Assembly (NCBI RefSeq): GCF_000155635.1
Contig: NZ_DS990556.1
Location: 2,676,607-2,740,606 of the forward strand
Source: Cyanobium sp. PCC 7001
GTDB taxonomy: Bacteria; Cyanobacteriota; Cyanobacteriia; PCC-6307; Cyanobiaceae
Direction: 5' to 3'
Length of the DNA: 64,000 bases
Positions within the stretch are counted from its first letter, which is position 1; the number at the start of each line of letters is the position of its first letter. Shown in pieces: positions 18,680-27,804 of the stretch. Both the position numbers and the translations under genes were made by a program. Under the pieces are notes generated by a model, which was not told where the DNA came from, did not search any database, and was given only the letters and a program-made list of their open reading frames with translations.

Positions 18680-20230
18680 CTAGGTGGCCTCCAGGGGAGC
18701 ACCGCCGCACACCCAGGCCACCAGGGTGCGCACGCCGAAGCCGGTGGCTCCGGAGGGGTCCAGGCTGCGGCCCTTGTCGGTCCAGACGGTCCCGGCGATG
18801 TCGATGTGGGCCCAGGGGATGGCGCCACTCACGAAGTCCTGGAGGAACAGGGCTGCAGTGATCGAGCCACCCGGGCGGGGGCCGGTGTTCTTGAGGTCGG
18901 CCACGCCACTCTTGAGGCCCTTCTTGTAGGAGGAACGCAGCGGCATCGGCCACAGGCTCTCGCCGCTGGCCTCGCCCGCTTCGACGAGGGCGCCCGACAG
19001 GCCGTCGTGGTTGCTCCACAGGCCGGCCATCTCATCGCCCAGCGCGATCACGCAGGCTCCGGTGAGGGTGGCCAGATCCACGATCGCATCGGGCTCAAGC
19101 CGGCAGGCGTACACAAGGGCATCGGCCAGGGTGAGGCGCCCTTCCGCGTCGGTGTTGTTGATCTCGATCGTCTTGCCGTTCGAGGCGGTGAGGATGTCAC
19201 CGGGGTGAACCGCACCGCCGCTGATCATGTTTTCGCAGCTGGCCACGATCACGTGCACCTCCACGTCCGCGGGTTTCAGCTGGGCGATCGCCCGAGCCGC
19301 CCCCAGCACCGCTGCGCTGCCTCCCATGTCGTACTTCATCATCTCGATCTGGGAGCCGGCGGTCTTGAGGTTGTAGCCGCCGGAATCGAAGGTGAGTCCC
19401 TTCCCGACCAGCACCACCCGCCGGCTGGCGCCGGCTTCCGGGCGGTAGGTGAGGTGGATGAATTTGGGCGGCAGATCGGACCCCTGGGCCACCCCCAGGT
19501 AGGCCCCCATGCCGAGGGCTTCGCAGTCCGCCCGCTCCAGCACCTGCAGGCTGAGGCCGAAGTCCTTGGCGATGGCCCCGGCGGTGTCCGCCAGGTGCTG
19601 GGGGGTGGCCACGTTGGGGGGCGCGGCCACCAGCTGGCGGGCCAGTTCCACCCCTGCGCAGGTGGCCTCCATGGCGCTCAGGCCAGCCGCGGCGTCGGCG
19701 GGCAGACCCACCAGGACCACCCGCTCGGGCTGCCGGCCGGGCTTGGGCTCGCTCTTGAAGCGCTGGTCCTCATAGAGGCTGAGGCGCACGGCTCCGGCGA
19801 TGGCCTGGGCTGCGGCCTCCAGCGGCAGGGGACCGGCGGGAATGGCCAGCCCCATCGTCGTGGCGCGGCTGTCGGCGGCTGCACGGGCCCCTGCGGCGGC
19901 GGCCTCCTGCAGGCTGGAAAGCCCGTAGGACGCTTCCTCTCCGAGTCCCACCAGAATCACGGTGCCGGGGCTCTGGCCAAAGCGTTGCAGGCTGACGCAC
20001 TCTCCCGCCTTGGCCTTGAACCCGCGCCGTTCCAGCCAGCCGGCCAGATCCGCACCCAGCGCCTCGCCCAGGCCCTCAGGCATGGCCGGGGCAGCCTCGG
20101 CCGCGGCGAACAGCCCCACCACCAGCGCATCCAGCGCAAGGCCTTCGCCAAGGGCTCCCTCGGTTCCCGCCCCCTCACCCATCCCTTTCAGCAGGCTGCT
20201 CAGTGGGTCAGGGATGCAGCGAAACTCCAT
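18680..20230 (-). CDS. pepA: Leucyl aminopeptidase (M17)
   Basis: Cytosolic metallo-aminopeptidase that removes N-terminal residues from peptides; some homologues also bind DNA at recombination sites. The signature NTDAEGRL is present, with other metal-ligand blocks [15 protein letters not shown] and [11 protein letters not shown] upstream. Length 516 is normal. First 170 residues form the variable N-terminal domain. It follows the GIY-YIG-like gene after 34 bp, so all four genes from 21557 down to 18394 may be one leftward transcript. Confidence 0.96.
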   Translation of the reverse strand: MEFRCIPDPLSSLLKGMGEGAGTEGALGEGLALDALVVGLFAAAEAAPAMPEGLGEALGADLAGWLERRGFKAKAGECVSLQRFGQSPGTVILVGLGEEASYGLSSLQEAAAAGARAAADSRATTMGLAIPAGPLPLEAAAQAIAGAVRLSLYEDQRFKSEPKPGRQPERVVLVGLPADAAAGLSAMEATCAGVELARQLVAAPPNVATPQHLADTAGAIAKDFGLSLQVLERADCEALGMGAYLGVAQGSDLPPKFIHLTYRPEAGASRRVVLVGKGLTFDSGGYNLKTAGSQIEMMKYDMGGSAAVLGAARAIAQLKPADVEVHVIVASCENMISGGAVHPGDILTASNGKTIEINNTDAEGRLTLADALVYACRLEPDAIVDLATLTGACVIALGDEMAGLWSNHDGLSGALVEAGEASGESLWPMPLRSSYKKGLKSGVADLKNTGPRPGGSITAALFLQDFVSGAIPWAHIDIAGTVWTDKGRSLDPSGATGFGVRTLVAWVCGGAPLEAT

Positions 20231-20264
20231 GGATCGGCCTTGGGAACGCCGATCGTAGCCAGGG

Positions 20265-20849
20265 TCAGGACTGGGATCCGGCCGTGAACGGGGTGGCCCA
20301 GCGGCTGCGGGTCTCCTTGTTGAACGGTGGCTGCCAGTGCCGGATCAGAGCCTGTTCCAGGGCCCGGCGGGGGCGGACCGCGGCGGGCACATCGAGGTCG
20401 AACCGGATGCTGAGCACCCCGTGAAGCCCGGCCTTGGCCAGGGCTTCGCCGTAGGCCGCCAGGTAGCCCTTGCAGTCGTGATCCCCCTTCCAGCGCCGTC
20501 CGGCCTGGCCGGTTTCCCCCACGTAGAGCAGCAGCGGCGCGGGAAGATCCGCCGGCGCATCGGTGACGAAGTAGAGGGCGGCCCCCCGCTGGGGCGGCTC
20601 GGGCCAGCGCCAGAACTGCAGCGATTGCGGCTGCAGCCGCATCGGATCGGGCAGCGCAGCAACGGGCTCTCCGCCGAACAGTGAGGGCTGGGCCAGGGCA
20701 GGCGCCGCCTGCTGGAAGAGCGGAGCCTGGAAGGCCGCGATCTGAAGCCGCCAGGCCTGCAGCTGGTGCTGCTGGATCGGCAGCGACTCCCCGGGAACCG
20801 CGCCCCCGAGCGGGGTCGCCGCCGCGAACAGATCGCCCTGACGTGCCAT
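20265..20849 (-). CDS. GIY-YIG-like nuclease-fold protein
   Basis: 194 residues. The C-terminal half has the layout of a GIY-YIG domain: ALYFVTD, then [15 protein letters not shown] (the YIG-like strand followed by the conserved Arg position), then [17 protein letters not shown], which would supply the catalytic Glu and the terminal Asn. The first GIY strand is replaced by LYF, so activity is uncertain. The N-terminal 90 residues are Gln/Pro-rich. The gene lies 3 bp after a helix-hairpin-helix protein on the same strand, an arrangement suggesting joint work on DNA. No family name beyond the fold is claimed. Confidence 0.6.
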   Translation of the reverse strand: MARQGDLFAAATPLGGAVPGESLPIQQHQLQAWRLQIAAFQAPLFQQAAPALAQPSLFGGEPVAALPDPMRLQPQSLQFWRWPEPPQRGAALYFVTDAPADLPAPLLLYVGETGQAGRRWKGDHDCKGYLAAYGEALAKAGLHGVLSIRFDLDVPAAVRPRRALEQALIRHWQPPFNKETRSRWATPFTAGSQS

Positions 20850-20852
20850 CGC

Positions 20853-21557
20853 TCAGCTGCGCCTGGCCAGGGGCAGCACGGGCCCGGTGGGGCCTGCACT
20901 GAAGCGCACCCGGCCGATCCAGCCTTCCACCAGGGACGACGGCAGCTGCAGGCGCTGCTGCAGCTCGGCCAGATCGCGGAAGGGGCGGCGGGCCCGCTCG
21001 CGCTGCAGGCGCAGGCGCTGGTCCGGGCTGAGCCCCAGGGCCTCCAGGGCCGTGCCCGTCGCCCGGTTCACATCGATCGGCGAGGCCCCCGCCGCCGGGG
21101 GGGCTTCGCCGTACCAGCGGAACTCCAGCACCGGCAGCCAGGCGGCGACCCGATCGGCCGGCCATTCGAGGGCCTCATGCAGATCGTCCGGGCCGCTGAG
21201 CTGAATCCCGCCGGCCTGGAGACGCAGCAGCAGGTCCACCTGTTGGGCCTGGATGCCGGGCAGCCGCCCCCAGTCGGCCGCGGTGGCCCGGTTCACATCC
21301 AGCCGCCAGCCCAGGGCCGCCGCCCGCCGGACCTCCACGGCATCGAGGAGCGGCCGATGCGGGTCCTGGCGCAGCTTGAGGGCCAGCAGCTCCAGCTCCA
21401 CGGCCTCTTCTGTGCTGCCCTCCTGAGCCGCCGCCTCGTCTGCGGCGTTCCCGTCCGCCAAGGTCTTGTCTGAGGCGGGTCGCGGGCTGGGTGGAATCTG
21501 CCCTGTGGCCACGAGCAGCTGCCGCGCCAGGGGGTCCAGCCAGTGGCGTCGGGCCAT
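20853..21557 (-). CDS. ComEA-like helix-hairpin-helix protein
   Basis: 234 residues. Two helix-hairpin-helix modules are visible: one around RLDVNRATAADWGRLPGIQAQQVDLLLRL (spread over residues 90-118) and one around PIDVNRATGTALEALGLSPDQRLRL (about 160-185), each with the DVNRAT start seen in ComEA-type DNA-binding domains. There is no clear signal peptide, so it is probably cytoplasmic, unlike true ComEA. An acidic, Ala-rich segment precedes the first module. It is placed directly upstream of the GIY-YIG-like gene. Double-strand DNA binding is inferred from the fold. Confidence 0.6.
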   Translation of the reverse strand: MARRHWLDPLARQLLVATGQIPPSPRPASDKTLADGNAADEAAAQEGSTEEAVELELLALKLRQDPHRPLLDAVEVRRAAALGWRLDVNRATAADWGRLPGIQAQQVDLLLRLQAGGIQLSGPDDLHEALEWPADRVAAWLPVLEFRWYGEAPPAAGASPIDVNRATGTALEALGLSPDQRLRLQRERARRPFRDLAELQQRLQLPSSLVEGWIGRVRFSAGPTGPVLPLARRS

Positions 21558-21602
21558 GGGTGGAAACGCTCTGGGGTCGTGGGGCCGAAGCTAGCGGCAG
21601 CT

Positions 21603-22304
21603 TCAGGGGTCGGGCCAGCCGATCAGCCCCCAGCACACCCCGAGCACGGCGGCGTGGGCCCGGTCCCTGGCCGGCAGCTTGCGCAGAACGTTCTGCAGAT
21701 GGGTCTTTACCGTGTCAACGCTCAGGTAGAGGCTGCCGGCGATCTCGACGTTGCTGCAGCCCCGGGCCACCTGGGCCAGCACCTCCAGCTCCCGTGGCGT
21801 GAGCGGCTCCAGGGGGCGCTGGTTCTGGGGGATGCCCTGCACCACCGTGCGCAGGGTCTGGTCGATGTAGACCCCACCGCAGCACACGGCCTGCACGGCG
21901 GCCAGCCCGCAGCCCTGGCCGAAACGGGATTCGGCCACCAGACTCTCGCAGCCGGCCGCCACCGCCTCCTGCAGCCGATGCCAGCGCTGCTCGCGGCTCA
22001 CCAGCAGCACCGTGGCCAGCTGCGGGCGTCGGGCCTTCAAGGTCAGCAGCAGGTCGATGCCGTTGCCCTGCTCCAGCGCGTCGCTCACCACCAGCAGATC
22101 CGGCGAGAGGCGCTCCACCAGCTCCAGCCCCTCGCTCGCCGTCGTGGCGGCTCCCACCACCGCATCCTGGGCCAGGGAACCGGCCAGGAAGGCCCCCAGA
22201 CTCACCCGGTTGCCGAGGCAGAGCACCATCCGCCGGTTCTTCAGCAGGGCGGCGGTCTGGCGGCCCCGATCCCGGAGCGCCGTCAGCAGGGGGGTGTAGT
22301 TCAC
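21603..22304 (-). CDS. LuxR-type response regulator with degenerate receiver
   Basis: 233 residues from GTG 22304. The C-terminal 65 residues are a clear LuxR/NarL helix-turn-helix (LTPRELEVLAQVARGCSNVEIAGSL, then VDTVKTHLQNVLRKL). The N-terminal 120 residues have receiver-like spacing, but the acidic pocket after the first strand is missing (VLCLGNRVS) and the phospho-acceptor position reads VSDALEQGNG, placing Ser where Asp is expected. It is therefore likely a pseudo-receiver, controlled by something other than classical phosphotransfer. The frame stays open to 22547, so a longer N-terminus with a hydrophobic patch is possible. Confidence 0.7.
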   Translation of the reverse strand: MNYTPLLTALRDRGRQTAALLKNRRMVLCLGNRVSLGAFLAGSLAQDAVVGAATTASEGLELVERLSPDLLVVSDALEQGNGIDLLLTLKARRPQLATVLLVSREQRWHRLQEAVAAGCESLVAESRFGQGCGLAAVQAVCCGGVYIDQTLRTVVQGIPQNQRPLEPLTPRELEVLAQVARGCSNVEIAGSLYLSVDTVKTHLQNVLRKLPARDRAHAAVLGVCWGLIGWPDP

Positions 22305-22633
22305 GGTGGCTGGGCGCAGAACCGGAGGCGAAGGCCCGGAACTGCCGCCCAGGCCACTGCGCCCATGGTGGCTGCGATCGCCGCGGATGACCGCACCCCC
22401 GGATCCGCAGGGCCAACCGTGCCGGACGCCATGGCTGGCATGGTTCCCTGGGCCGGCCCCGTGCAATGGCTGATCCAATGGCTGATCCGCCGCCGGTTCA
22501 CCCGCTCTGACCGCGCTCCAAGGACGCCCTGATGACGCCCTGATCACGCCCCGATTACGCCAATCCGCACTCCCGCAGCCGTGAGCGGCCGCTCACAATT
22601 GATCCTGTGCAGTCTTGTGGTGGTCGCCTGCTG
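22305..22633. other. Divergent intergenic region
   Basis: 329 bp between the LuxR-type gene and the DUF1825 gene. No RNA gene or convincing short ORF was found. It should contain promoters for both directions; near 22,595 the less GC-rich stretch CTCACAATTGATCCTGTG lies about 25 bp upstream of the rightward start and is a possible promoter or leader, without a clear -35/-10 pair. Confidence 0.4.
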
Positions 22634-22957
22634 ATGGCCTTCTTCGATTCCGAGATCGTGCAGGACGAAGCCAAACGGCTGTTCCTGGACTATCAGCAGC
22701 TGATGCAGCTCGGCAGCGACTACGGCAAGTTCGATCGGGAGGGGAAGAAGCTCTACATCGAGCGCATGGAGGAAATGATGGAGCGCTACCGCGTGTTCAT
22801 GAAACGCTTCGAACTCTCCGAGGACTTCCAGGCCAAGCTCACCATCGAGCAGCTGCGCACCCAGCTCGGACAGTTCGGCCTCACCCCCGAAACGATGTTC
22901 GCCCAGATGGAGCAGACCCTGGAGCGCATGAAGGGGCAGCTGGAAGCCCAGCCCTGA
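22634..22957 (+). CDS. DUF1825 family protein
   Basis: 107 residues starting MAFFDSEIVQDEAKRLFLDY, characteristic of the cyanobacterial DUF1825 family, followed by a long charged helix (EGKKLYIERMEEMMERYRVF) and an RTQLGQFGLTPE segment. It is soluble, mostly alpha-helical and probably oligomeric. The in-frame GTG upstream at 22607 adds nine residues that do not look conserved, so ATG 22634 is chosen. Function of the family is unknown. tyrS begins 48 bp downstream. Confidence 0.8.
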   Translation: MAFFDSEIVQDEAKRLFLDYQQLMQLGSDYGKFDREGKKLYIERMEEMMERYRVFMKRFELSEDFQAKLTIEQLRTQLGQFGLTPETMFAQMEQTLERMKGQLEAQP

Positions 22958-23005
22958 ACGGGGCCGTCGGCCCTCCCCTGCCTACGATCCGCCGCTGAGC
23001 AGGGC

Positions 23006-24319
23006 ATGCCGATGGCAGAGGGCAGAGCGAATCTTCCGGCCTGGCTGGAGCGCGGCATCGCCGATCTGTTCCCCGACGCCGACCCCCCGCCGCTGGAGAG
23101 TGAGTCCGCCGGGCAGGAGGTTATGGGCGTCGCCGACCCTGGCGATTCCGCCCTGGCGGCCCGGCTGGCGGAAGCCAGCAGGAACGACCGCCCGCTGCGG
23201 GTGAAGCTGGGCATCGATCCCACCGGCGCCGACATCCACCTCGGCCATTCCCTGCTGTTCCGCAAGCTGCGGGCCTTCCAGGATGCCGGCCACACGGCCG
23301 TGCTGATCATCGGCGACTTCACCGCCCGCATCGGCGACCCCACCGGCAAGAGCTCCACCCGGGTGCAGCTGAGCGCCGCCGAGGTGGAGGCCAACGCCGA
23401 AACCTATCTGCTGCAACTGGGCCTGGGGCAGTCGAGGGATCAGTCCCTGCTCGACTTCGAAACCCCTGGAAGGCTCGAGGTGCGCCGCAACAGCGAGTGG
23501 CTGGCGGGCCTGGCCCTGCCGCAGGTGATCGAGCTGCTGGGCACCTCCACGGTGGGGCAGATGCTGGCCAAGGACGATTTCTCGAAACGCTACGGCTCCG
23601 GCACGCCCATCTCCCTGCATGAGTTTCTCTACCCGCTGCTGCAGGGCTACGACTCGGTGGCGATCCAGGCGGATGTGGAACTGGGTGGCACCGACCAGAA
23701 GTTCAACGTGGCCATGGGCCGCGACCTGCAGCGGCATTTCGGCCAGCGGCCCCAGTTCGGCCTGCTGCTGCCGATCCTGCCGGGCCTCGATGGGGTGCAG
23801 AAGATGAGCAAGAGCCTCGGCAACACCGTGGGGCTGCGTGAGGATCCCCTCTCGATGTATTCGAAGCTGGAGAAGGTGCCTGATGCGGTGGTGGACACCT
23901 ATCTGACGCTGCTGACGGATCTCGATCTGCGTGCCCTGCCCCCCAATCCCCGCGAGCGCCAGAAGGCGATGGCCCTCGACATCACCCGCCAGCGCCATGG
24001 CGCCAGCGCCGCCGACCAGGCCCAGCGGGATGCGGCCACGCTGGTGGGCGCCGCCGCCGGGCAGCACGCAGCGGCGGCGGCGGTGCCGGAGGCCTCCCTG
24101 GCGGCGGTGAACTTCCCGGCCCGGGCGTTCTACCTGCTCAGTGCCCTCGGTCTCTGTGGCAGCAGCAGCGAAGCCCGCCGCCAGATCCAGGGGGGCGGGG
24201 TGCGGCTGGACGGAGTGAAGCTGGTGGACCCGAACCAGACTTTCGCCTCGGCCGCCGACCTGGAGGGCAAGGTGATTCAGCTGGGTAAGAAGACCTTTCG
24301 CCGTCTGGTCGGGGGGTGA
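23006..24319 (+). CDS. tyrS: Tyrosyl-tRNA synthetase
   Basis: Class I aminoacyl-tRNA synthetase of 437 residues. The HIGH-type motif is [12 protein letters not shown] and the second ATP motif KMSKS lies in [11 protein letters not shown]. Binding-site blocks [12 protein letters not shown] and [14 protein letters not shown] are typical of the TyrZ-like (group 2) enzymes. The C-terminal S4-like RNA-binding part ([18 protein letters not shown]) is present. An N-terminal 60-residue acidic lead precedes the catalytic core. The end overlaps pyrF by 4 bp. Confidence 0.96.
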   Translation: MPMAEGRANLPAWLERGIADLFPDADPPPLESESAGQEVMGVADPGDSALAARLAEASRNDRPLRVKLGIDPTGADIHLGHSLLFRKLRAFQDAGHTAVLIIGDFTARIGDPTGKSSTRVQLSAAEVEANAETYLLQLGLGQSRDQSLLDFETPGRLEVRRNSEWLAGLALPQVIELLGTSTVGQMLAKDDFSKRYGSGTPISLHEFLYPLLQGYDSVAIQADVELGGTDQKFNVAMGRDLQRHFGQRPQFGLLLPILPGLDGVQKMSKSLGNTVGLREDPLSMYSKLEKVPDAVVDTYLTLLTDLDLRALPPNPRERQKAMALDITRQRHGASAADQAQRDAATLVGAAAGQHAAAAAVPEASLAAVNFPARAFYLLSALGLCGSSSEARRQIQGGGVRLDGVKLVDPNQTFASAADLEGKVIQLGKKTFRRLVGG

Positions 24320-25068
24320 CACCTAGGGTGCGCTCAGCTGCGCCGGTGCCGGGGGCCTTGGATAGCGCCGATCGCCTCATCCTGGCCCTCGACGGCATGG
24401 AGCCCGACCGAGCGGGGCGGCTGGTGGCGGCCATCCCCGACCTGCGCTGGGTGAAGGTGGGCCTGGAGCTGTTCGTCAACGCAGGCCCCTCCGTGGTGCT
24501 CCGGCTGCGCGAGGCGGGCCTGCAGGTGTTCCTCGATCTGAAGTTCCACGACATCCCGGCCACCATGGCCGGGGCCTGCCGCCGGGCGGCAGCCCTCGGT
24601 GCCCAGTTGATCACCGTGCATGCCGCGGCCGGCAGCGAGGCCCTGGCGGCCGCCCAGGCCGCCGCCGACCAGGGGGCTGCGGAGGCTGGACTCCCCTGCC
24701 CATGCCTGCTGGCCGTGACCGTGCTCACCAGCTGGGATCCCCACCGCTTCCAGGCGGAACTGGCTGTGCAGGAACCGGTGGAGCGGCATGTGCCCCGCCT
24801 CGCCGCCCTGGCGGCGGAAGCGGGAATCGGAGGTGCCGTCTGCTCACCGCTGGAGGTGGCGCTCCTGCGCCAGGCCCATCCCGAGCCGTTCCGGCTGGTG
24901 ACCCCGGGGATCCGGCCGGCCGGCGTCGCCAGCGGCGACCAGCGGCGCACCATGACTCCCGGCCAGGCCCTGGCCGCCGGGGCGAGCCAGCTGGTGGTGG
25001 GCCGGCCGATCACGGCGGCGCCCGATCCGGCGGAGGCCTTCGCGGCCTGCTGCGCCGAGCTGGGCTGA
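24316..25068 (+). CDS. pyrF: Orotidine 5'-phosphate decarboxylase
   Basis: Final step of UMP synthesis. The catalytic Lys lies in [13 protein letters not shown], preceded by the LALDGME opening strand and followed near the end by VTPGIRP, the phosphate-binding segment. Length 250 is normal for PyrF. Start is GTG at 24316 in a 4-bp overlap with tyrS; a second in-frame GTG at 24328 is also possible. An acyltransferase-like gene follows after 15 bp. Confidence 0.96.
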   Translation: MTPRVRSAAPVPGALDSADRLILALDGMEPDRAGRLVAAIPDLRWVKVGLELFVNAGPSVVLRLREAGLQVFLDLKFHDIPATMAGACRRAAALGAQLITVHAAAGSEALAAAQAAADQGAAEAGLPCPCLLAVTVLTSWDPHRFQAELAVQEPVERHVPRLAALAAEAGIGGAVCSPLEVALLRQAHPEPFRLVTPGIRPAGVASGDQRRTMTPGQALAAGASQLVVGRPITAAPDPAEAFAACCAELG

Positions 25069-25083
25069 AGGAGGTACCCGGCC

Positions 25084-26466
25084 ATGCCGCGCCTGCGTCT
25101 GGCGGAGGCCCAGCCCCCCCTCAGCTTCATCCCCCCGGCCCGGCGGGGCTGGGTGCGCTGGTTGGTGCGTCTGCTGCTGCCCGTGCTGCTGCGCAGCCAT
25201 GGGGTGGCGCGGCTGCAGGCCGAGGGTGTCGCTGAGCTGGCCGGCTGGTTCGAGGCGCAGCAGCAGGGTCGGGTGCGGCTGTTTCTGGCCTTCCGGCACC
25301 CCAGCACCCGGGATCCCCTGGTGCTGGCCTGGCTGTTCTGGTGCGCGGTGCCGAGCCTGGCCCGCCGCCTGGGCCGGCCCCTGAGGCCTCCGGTGCATGC
25401 CCAGTTCCTCTACGACCGCGGCATCCCCCTCTGGGCCGGCGCCCTGGTGGGATGGGTGCTCTGCAGCCTCGGCGGGGTGCCGATTCAGCGCGGCAAGCTC
25501 GACCGCCAGGCGCTTCGCATGGCCCGTGAGCTGGCGGTGGACGGCCCCTTCCCCCTCGCCATCGCCCCGGAAGGGGCCACCAATGGCCATGGGGAGTTGA
25601 TCAGCCCGCTGGAGCCTGGCCTGGCCCAGCTCGCCTTCTGGGCCTGTGAGGATCTGGAGTCCGCCCGCCGCTGCGAGCGGGTGGTGATCGTGCCGATCGG
25701 CCTGCGTTACCCGCTGCTGCGCCCCAGCTGGCCGCGGATCGAGCGGATCCTGACGCTCCTGGAGCGGCGGCTCGGCCTGCCTGCCCCGGTCCCGGTGTCA
25801 CCCGGGCCGGGGCCCGAGTCCCGGACGGAGGCGACGCGCGAGGAGGACCGCCGCTACGCCCGGCTGGTGGCCCTGGCCGAGGTGATGCTGAGCGAGCTGG
25901 AGCGGTTCTACCGGCAGGCCCACGGCCTCCAGTTCGATGCTGCCGCCCCCTTCCAGGACCGCATGGCGCGGCTGCGCGATCAGGTGCTGGAGCTGGTGGA
26001 GGCCCGCTTCGGCCTCCGCTCCCAGGGCACCCTGCAGGAGCGCTGCCGTCGCATCGAGCAGGCTGGCTGGGAGCGCATCTACCGGGGCGACCTGCCGGCC
26101 CTCTCCCCGGTGGGTCGGGGCCTGGCCGACTGGACCGCGGCCGAGGCGAGCCTCTGCCTGGACCACATGCGGCTGGTGGAACCGTTCACCGCCATCAATG
26201 GACGCTATGTGGCGGAGAGGCCCACGCCGGATCGCTACGCCGAGCTGCTGCAGATCCTGTGGCAGTCGGTGGCCTGGCTCGAGGGCCGCCCGGATGCCCG
26301 CCCTCCTTCGCTGGGCCCCTGCCGGGCCGTGCTGCAGGTGGGGCCGGCCATCGATGTCACCGGCCGCCATGGGGCCTACCGCCAGGATCGACGCGCCGCC
26401 GTGGAGGCCCTCACCGCCGCGGTGGCCGATGGCCTGCAGGACACCCTGGACCGGGGCCTGACCTAG
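25084..26466 (+). CDS. PlsC-like 1-acylglycerol-phosphate acyltransferase
   Basis: 460 residues. A hydrophobic N-terminal segment (RWLVRLLLPVLLR) precedes the acyltransferase domain. The HX4-5D-type motif appears as FRHPSTRDPLV, and a downstream block GGVPIQRGKLD with IAPEGATNGHGE corresponds to the family's acceptor-binding EG motif. After residue 200 comes a long region without recognisable domain, roughly half the protein, which most PlsC enzymes lack. Role in phospholipid or galactolipid acylation is inferred. It ends 29 bp before the convergent glycosyltransferase. Confidence 0.75.
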   Translation: MPRLRLAEAQPPLSFIPPARRGWVRWLVRLLLPVLLRSHGVARLQAEGVAELAGWFEAQQQGRVRLFLAFRHPSTRDPLVLAWLFWCAVPSLARRLGRPLRPPVHAQFLYDRGIPLWAGALVGWVLCSLGGVPIQRGKLDRQALRMARELAVDGPFPLAIAPEGATNGHGELISPLEPGLAQLAFWACEDLESARRCERVVIVPIGLRYPLLRPSWPRIERILTLLERRLGLPAPVPVSPGPGPESRTEATREEDRRYARLVALAEVMLSELERFYRQAHGLQFDAAAPFQDRMARLRDQVLELVEARFGLRSQGTLQERCRRIEQAGWERIYRGDLPALSPVGRGLADWTAAEASLCLDHMRLVEPFTAINGRYVAERPTPDRYAELLQILWQSVAWLEGRPDARPPSLGPCRAVLQVGPAIDVTGRHGAYRQDRRAAVEALTAAVADGLQDTLDRGLT

Positions 26467-26495
26467 CCCCAGTGCCGCAGGTGCCTGGCGCTGGC

Positions 26496-27779
26496 TCAAG
26501 CCGCCACGGTGCGGCTGCCCACCAACTCGGCGTAGAGCTGCTCGAGGGTGTTGAGGTTGTTCTCCAGGGTGTAGCGCTCCAGGGCCCGGGCCCGGGCCCG
26601 CCGCCCGAGTTCGGCGGTCAGCACCGGCTGGTCATGGAGCACCGGCAGCAGGGTGCGCAGCTGGGTGGTCACGCCCTGGGTGCTGATCACGATGCCGGCT
26701 CCCCCCTCGAGCACCTCGCCGTCGGCTCCGGCATCGGTGGCCACGCAGGCGGTGCCGCTGGCCATCGCCTCCAGCAGGGCCAGCGACAGGCCCTCCACCA
26801 GCGAGGGCAGCAGGAACACCTCAGCCAGCTGTTGCAGGGCCACCCGCGTGGCCAGGTTCGGCTCGTAGCCCCACCACACCACATCCGACTCCTCGCTGCT
26901 GCCCTGGAGGGCGGAGCGCAGGGGGCCATCGCCCACGATCACCAGCACGCAGCCGGCCGGCCGCACCAGCCGCCAGGCCTTGAGCAGGGCCTCCACGTTC
27001 TTCTCGGTGGCGATCCGCCCCATGTAGAGAAACACCCGTCGCCCGGCGAACCGCTGCTGGAGGGCCGCCAGTTCCGCCGAGGGTGGCCCGCTGGCCGGCT
27101 GCCAGAGGGCCGTGTCCACGCCGTTGGGAATCACGGCCAGGCGCTCGGCCTGCACCCCCAGCCGCAGCAGGACGTCGGCCTGCAGCTCTGAGAACACGAT
27201 CACCCGGTCGAAGCGGGCCAGGGTGGGGGCGTAGAGCTGGTAGGTGAGTTGCTGGGTGCCGGCTGTGAGGTTGCGCAGTCCGGCGTCGAAGGCGGGATGG
27301 AATGTGGCCACCAGCGGCAGCTGCAGCTGCTGGCAGAGATCGGGCAGGCGGAAATCGAGCGGCGAGAGGGTGAGGCTGGCGTGCACCAGATCCGGCCGCA
27401 GGCGCTCCAGGGATTCCCGCAGCTCCCGCTGGGCCCCGGGGGAGGGGATGGTGTAAACCTGCGACTTCACCAGGTAGGGCAGCGTCACCTCCGGGTCGGC
27501 CGACTCGGTGGCCGGCGCGTCGGTCCGGCTGCGCCGCCGCAGGGTGCCGGCTCCGGGGCCGGAGCTGGAGCCGGCGCCCTGGCGCAGCCGGCGCGGGCGA
27601 CCCTTTCCACCGCTGGCCGCCACCTCCACCGGCTGGCGCCCCATCTGGCCGGGGGGGGTGTCGAAGTGGATGAAGCTGATGCTGTGGCCCCGCTCCCTGA
27701 GGGCGTGCGTCGTGGTGAGGCCGTAGGTGACGTTGCCGCAGAAAGGAGATTTCTTGCCTAGCCAGGCAATGTGAGCCAC
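26496..27779 (-). CDS. Family 4 glycosyltransferase
   Basis: 427 residues with the GT-B fold of GT4 enzymes. The N-terminal domain opens AHIAWLGKKSPFCGNVTYG; the C-terminal domain shows FLYMGRIATEKNVEALL, VIVGDGPL and the donor site PSLVEGLSLALLEAMASG. A 45-residue Gly/Arg-rich, low-complexity insert (about 60-105) interrupts the N-terminal domain. Acceptor unknown; a role in glycolipid or surface polysaccharide synthesis is the likely choice given its lone position beside an acyltransferase. Not assigned to sqdX, dgdA or any named enzyme. Confidence 0.8.
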   Translation of the reverse strand: MAHIAWLGKKSPFCGNVTYGLTTTHALRERGHSISFIHFDTPPGQMGRQPVEVAASGGKGRPRRLRQGAGSSSGPGAGTLRRRSRTDAPATESADPEVTLPYLVKSQVYTIPSPGAQRELRESLERLRPDLVHASLTLSPLDFRLPDLCQQLQLPLVATFHPAFDAGLRNLTAGTQQLTYQLYAPTLARFDRVIVFSELQADVLLRLGVQAERLAVIPNGVDTALWQPASGPPSAELAALQQRFAGRRVFLYMGRIATEKNVEALLKAWRLVRPAGCVLVIVGDGPLRSALQGSSEESDVVWWGYEPNLATRVALQQLAEVFLLPSLVEGLSLALLEAMASGTACVATDAGADGEVLEGGAGIVISTQGVTTQLRTLLPVLHDQPVLTAELGRRARARALERYTLENNLNTLEQLYAELVGSRTVAA

Positions 27780-27804
27780 CCAGCCTCGTGCGACCAGTCC
27801 GACG

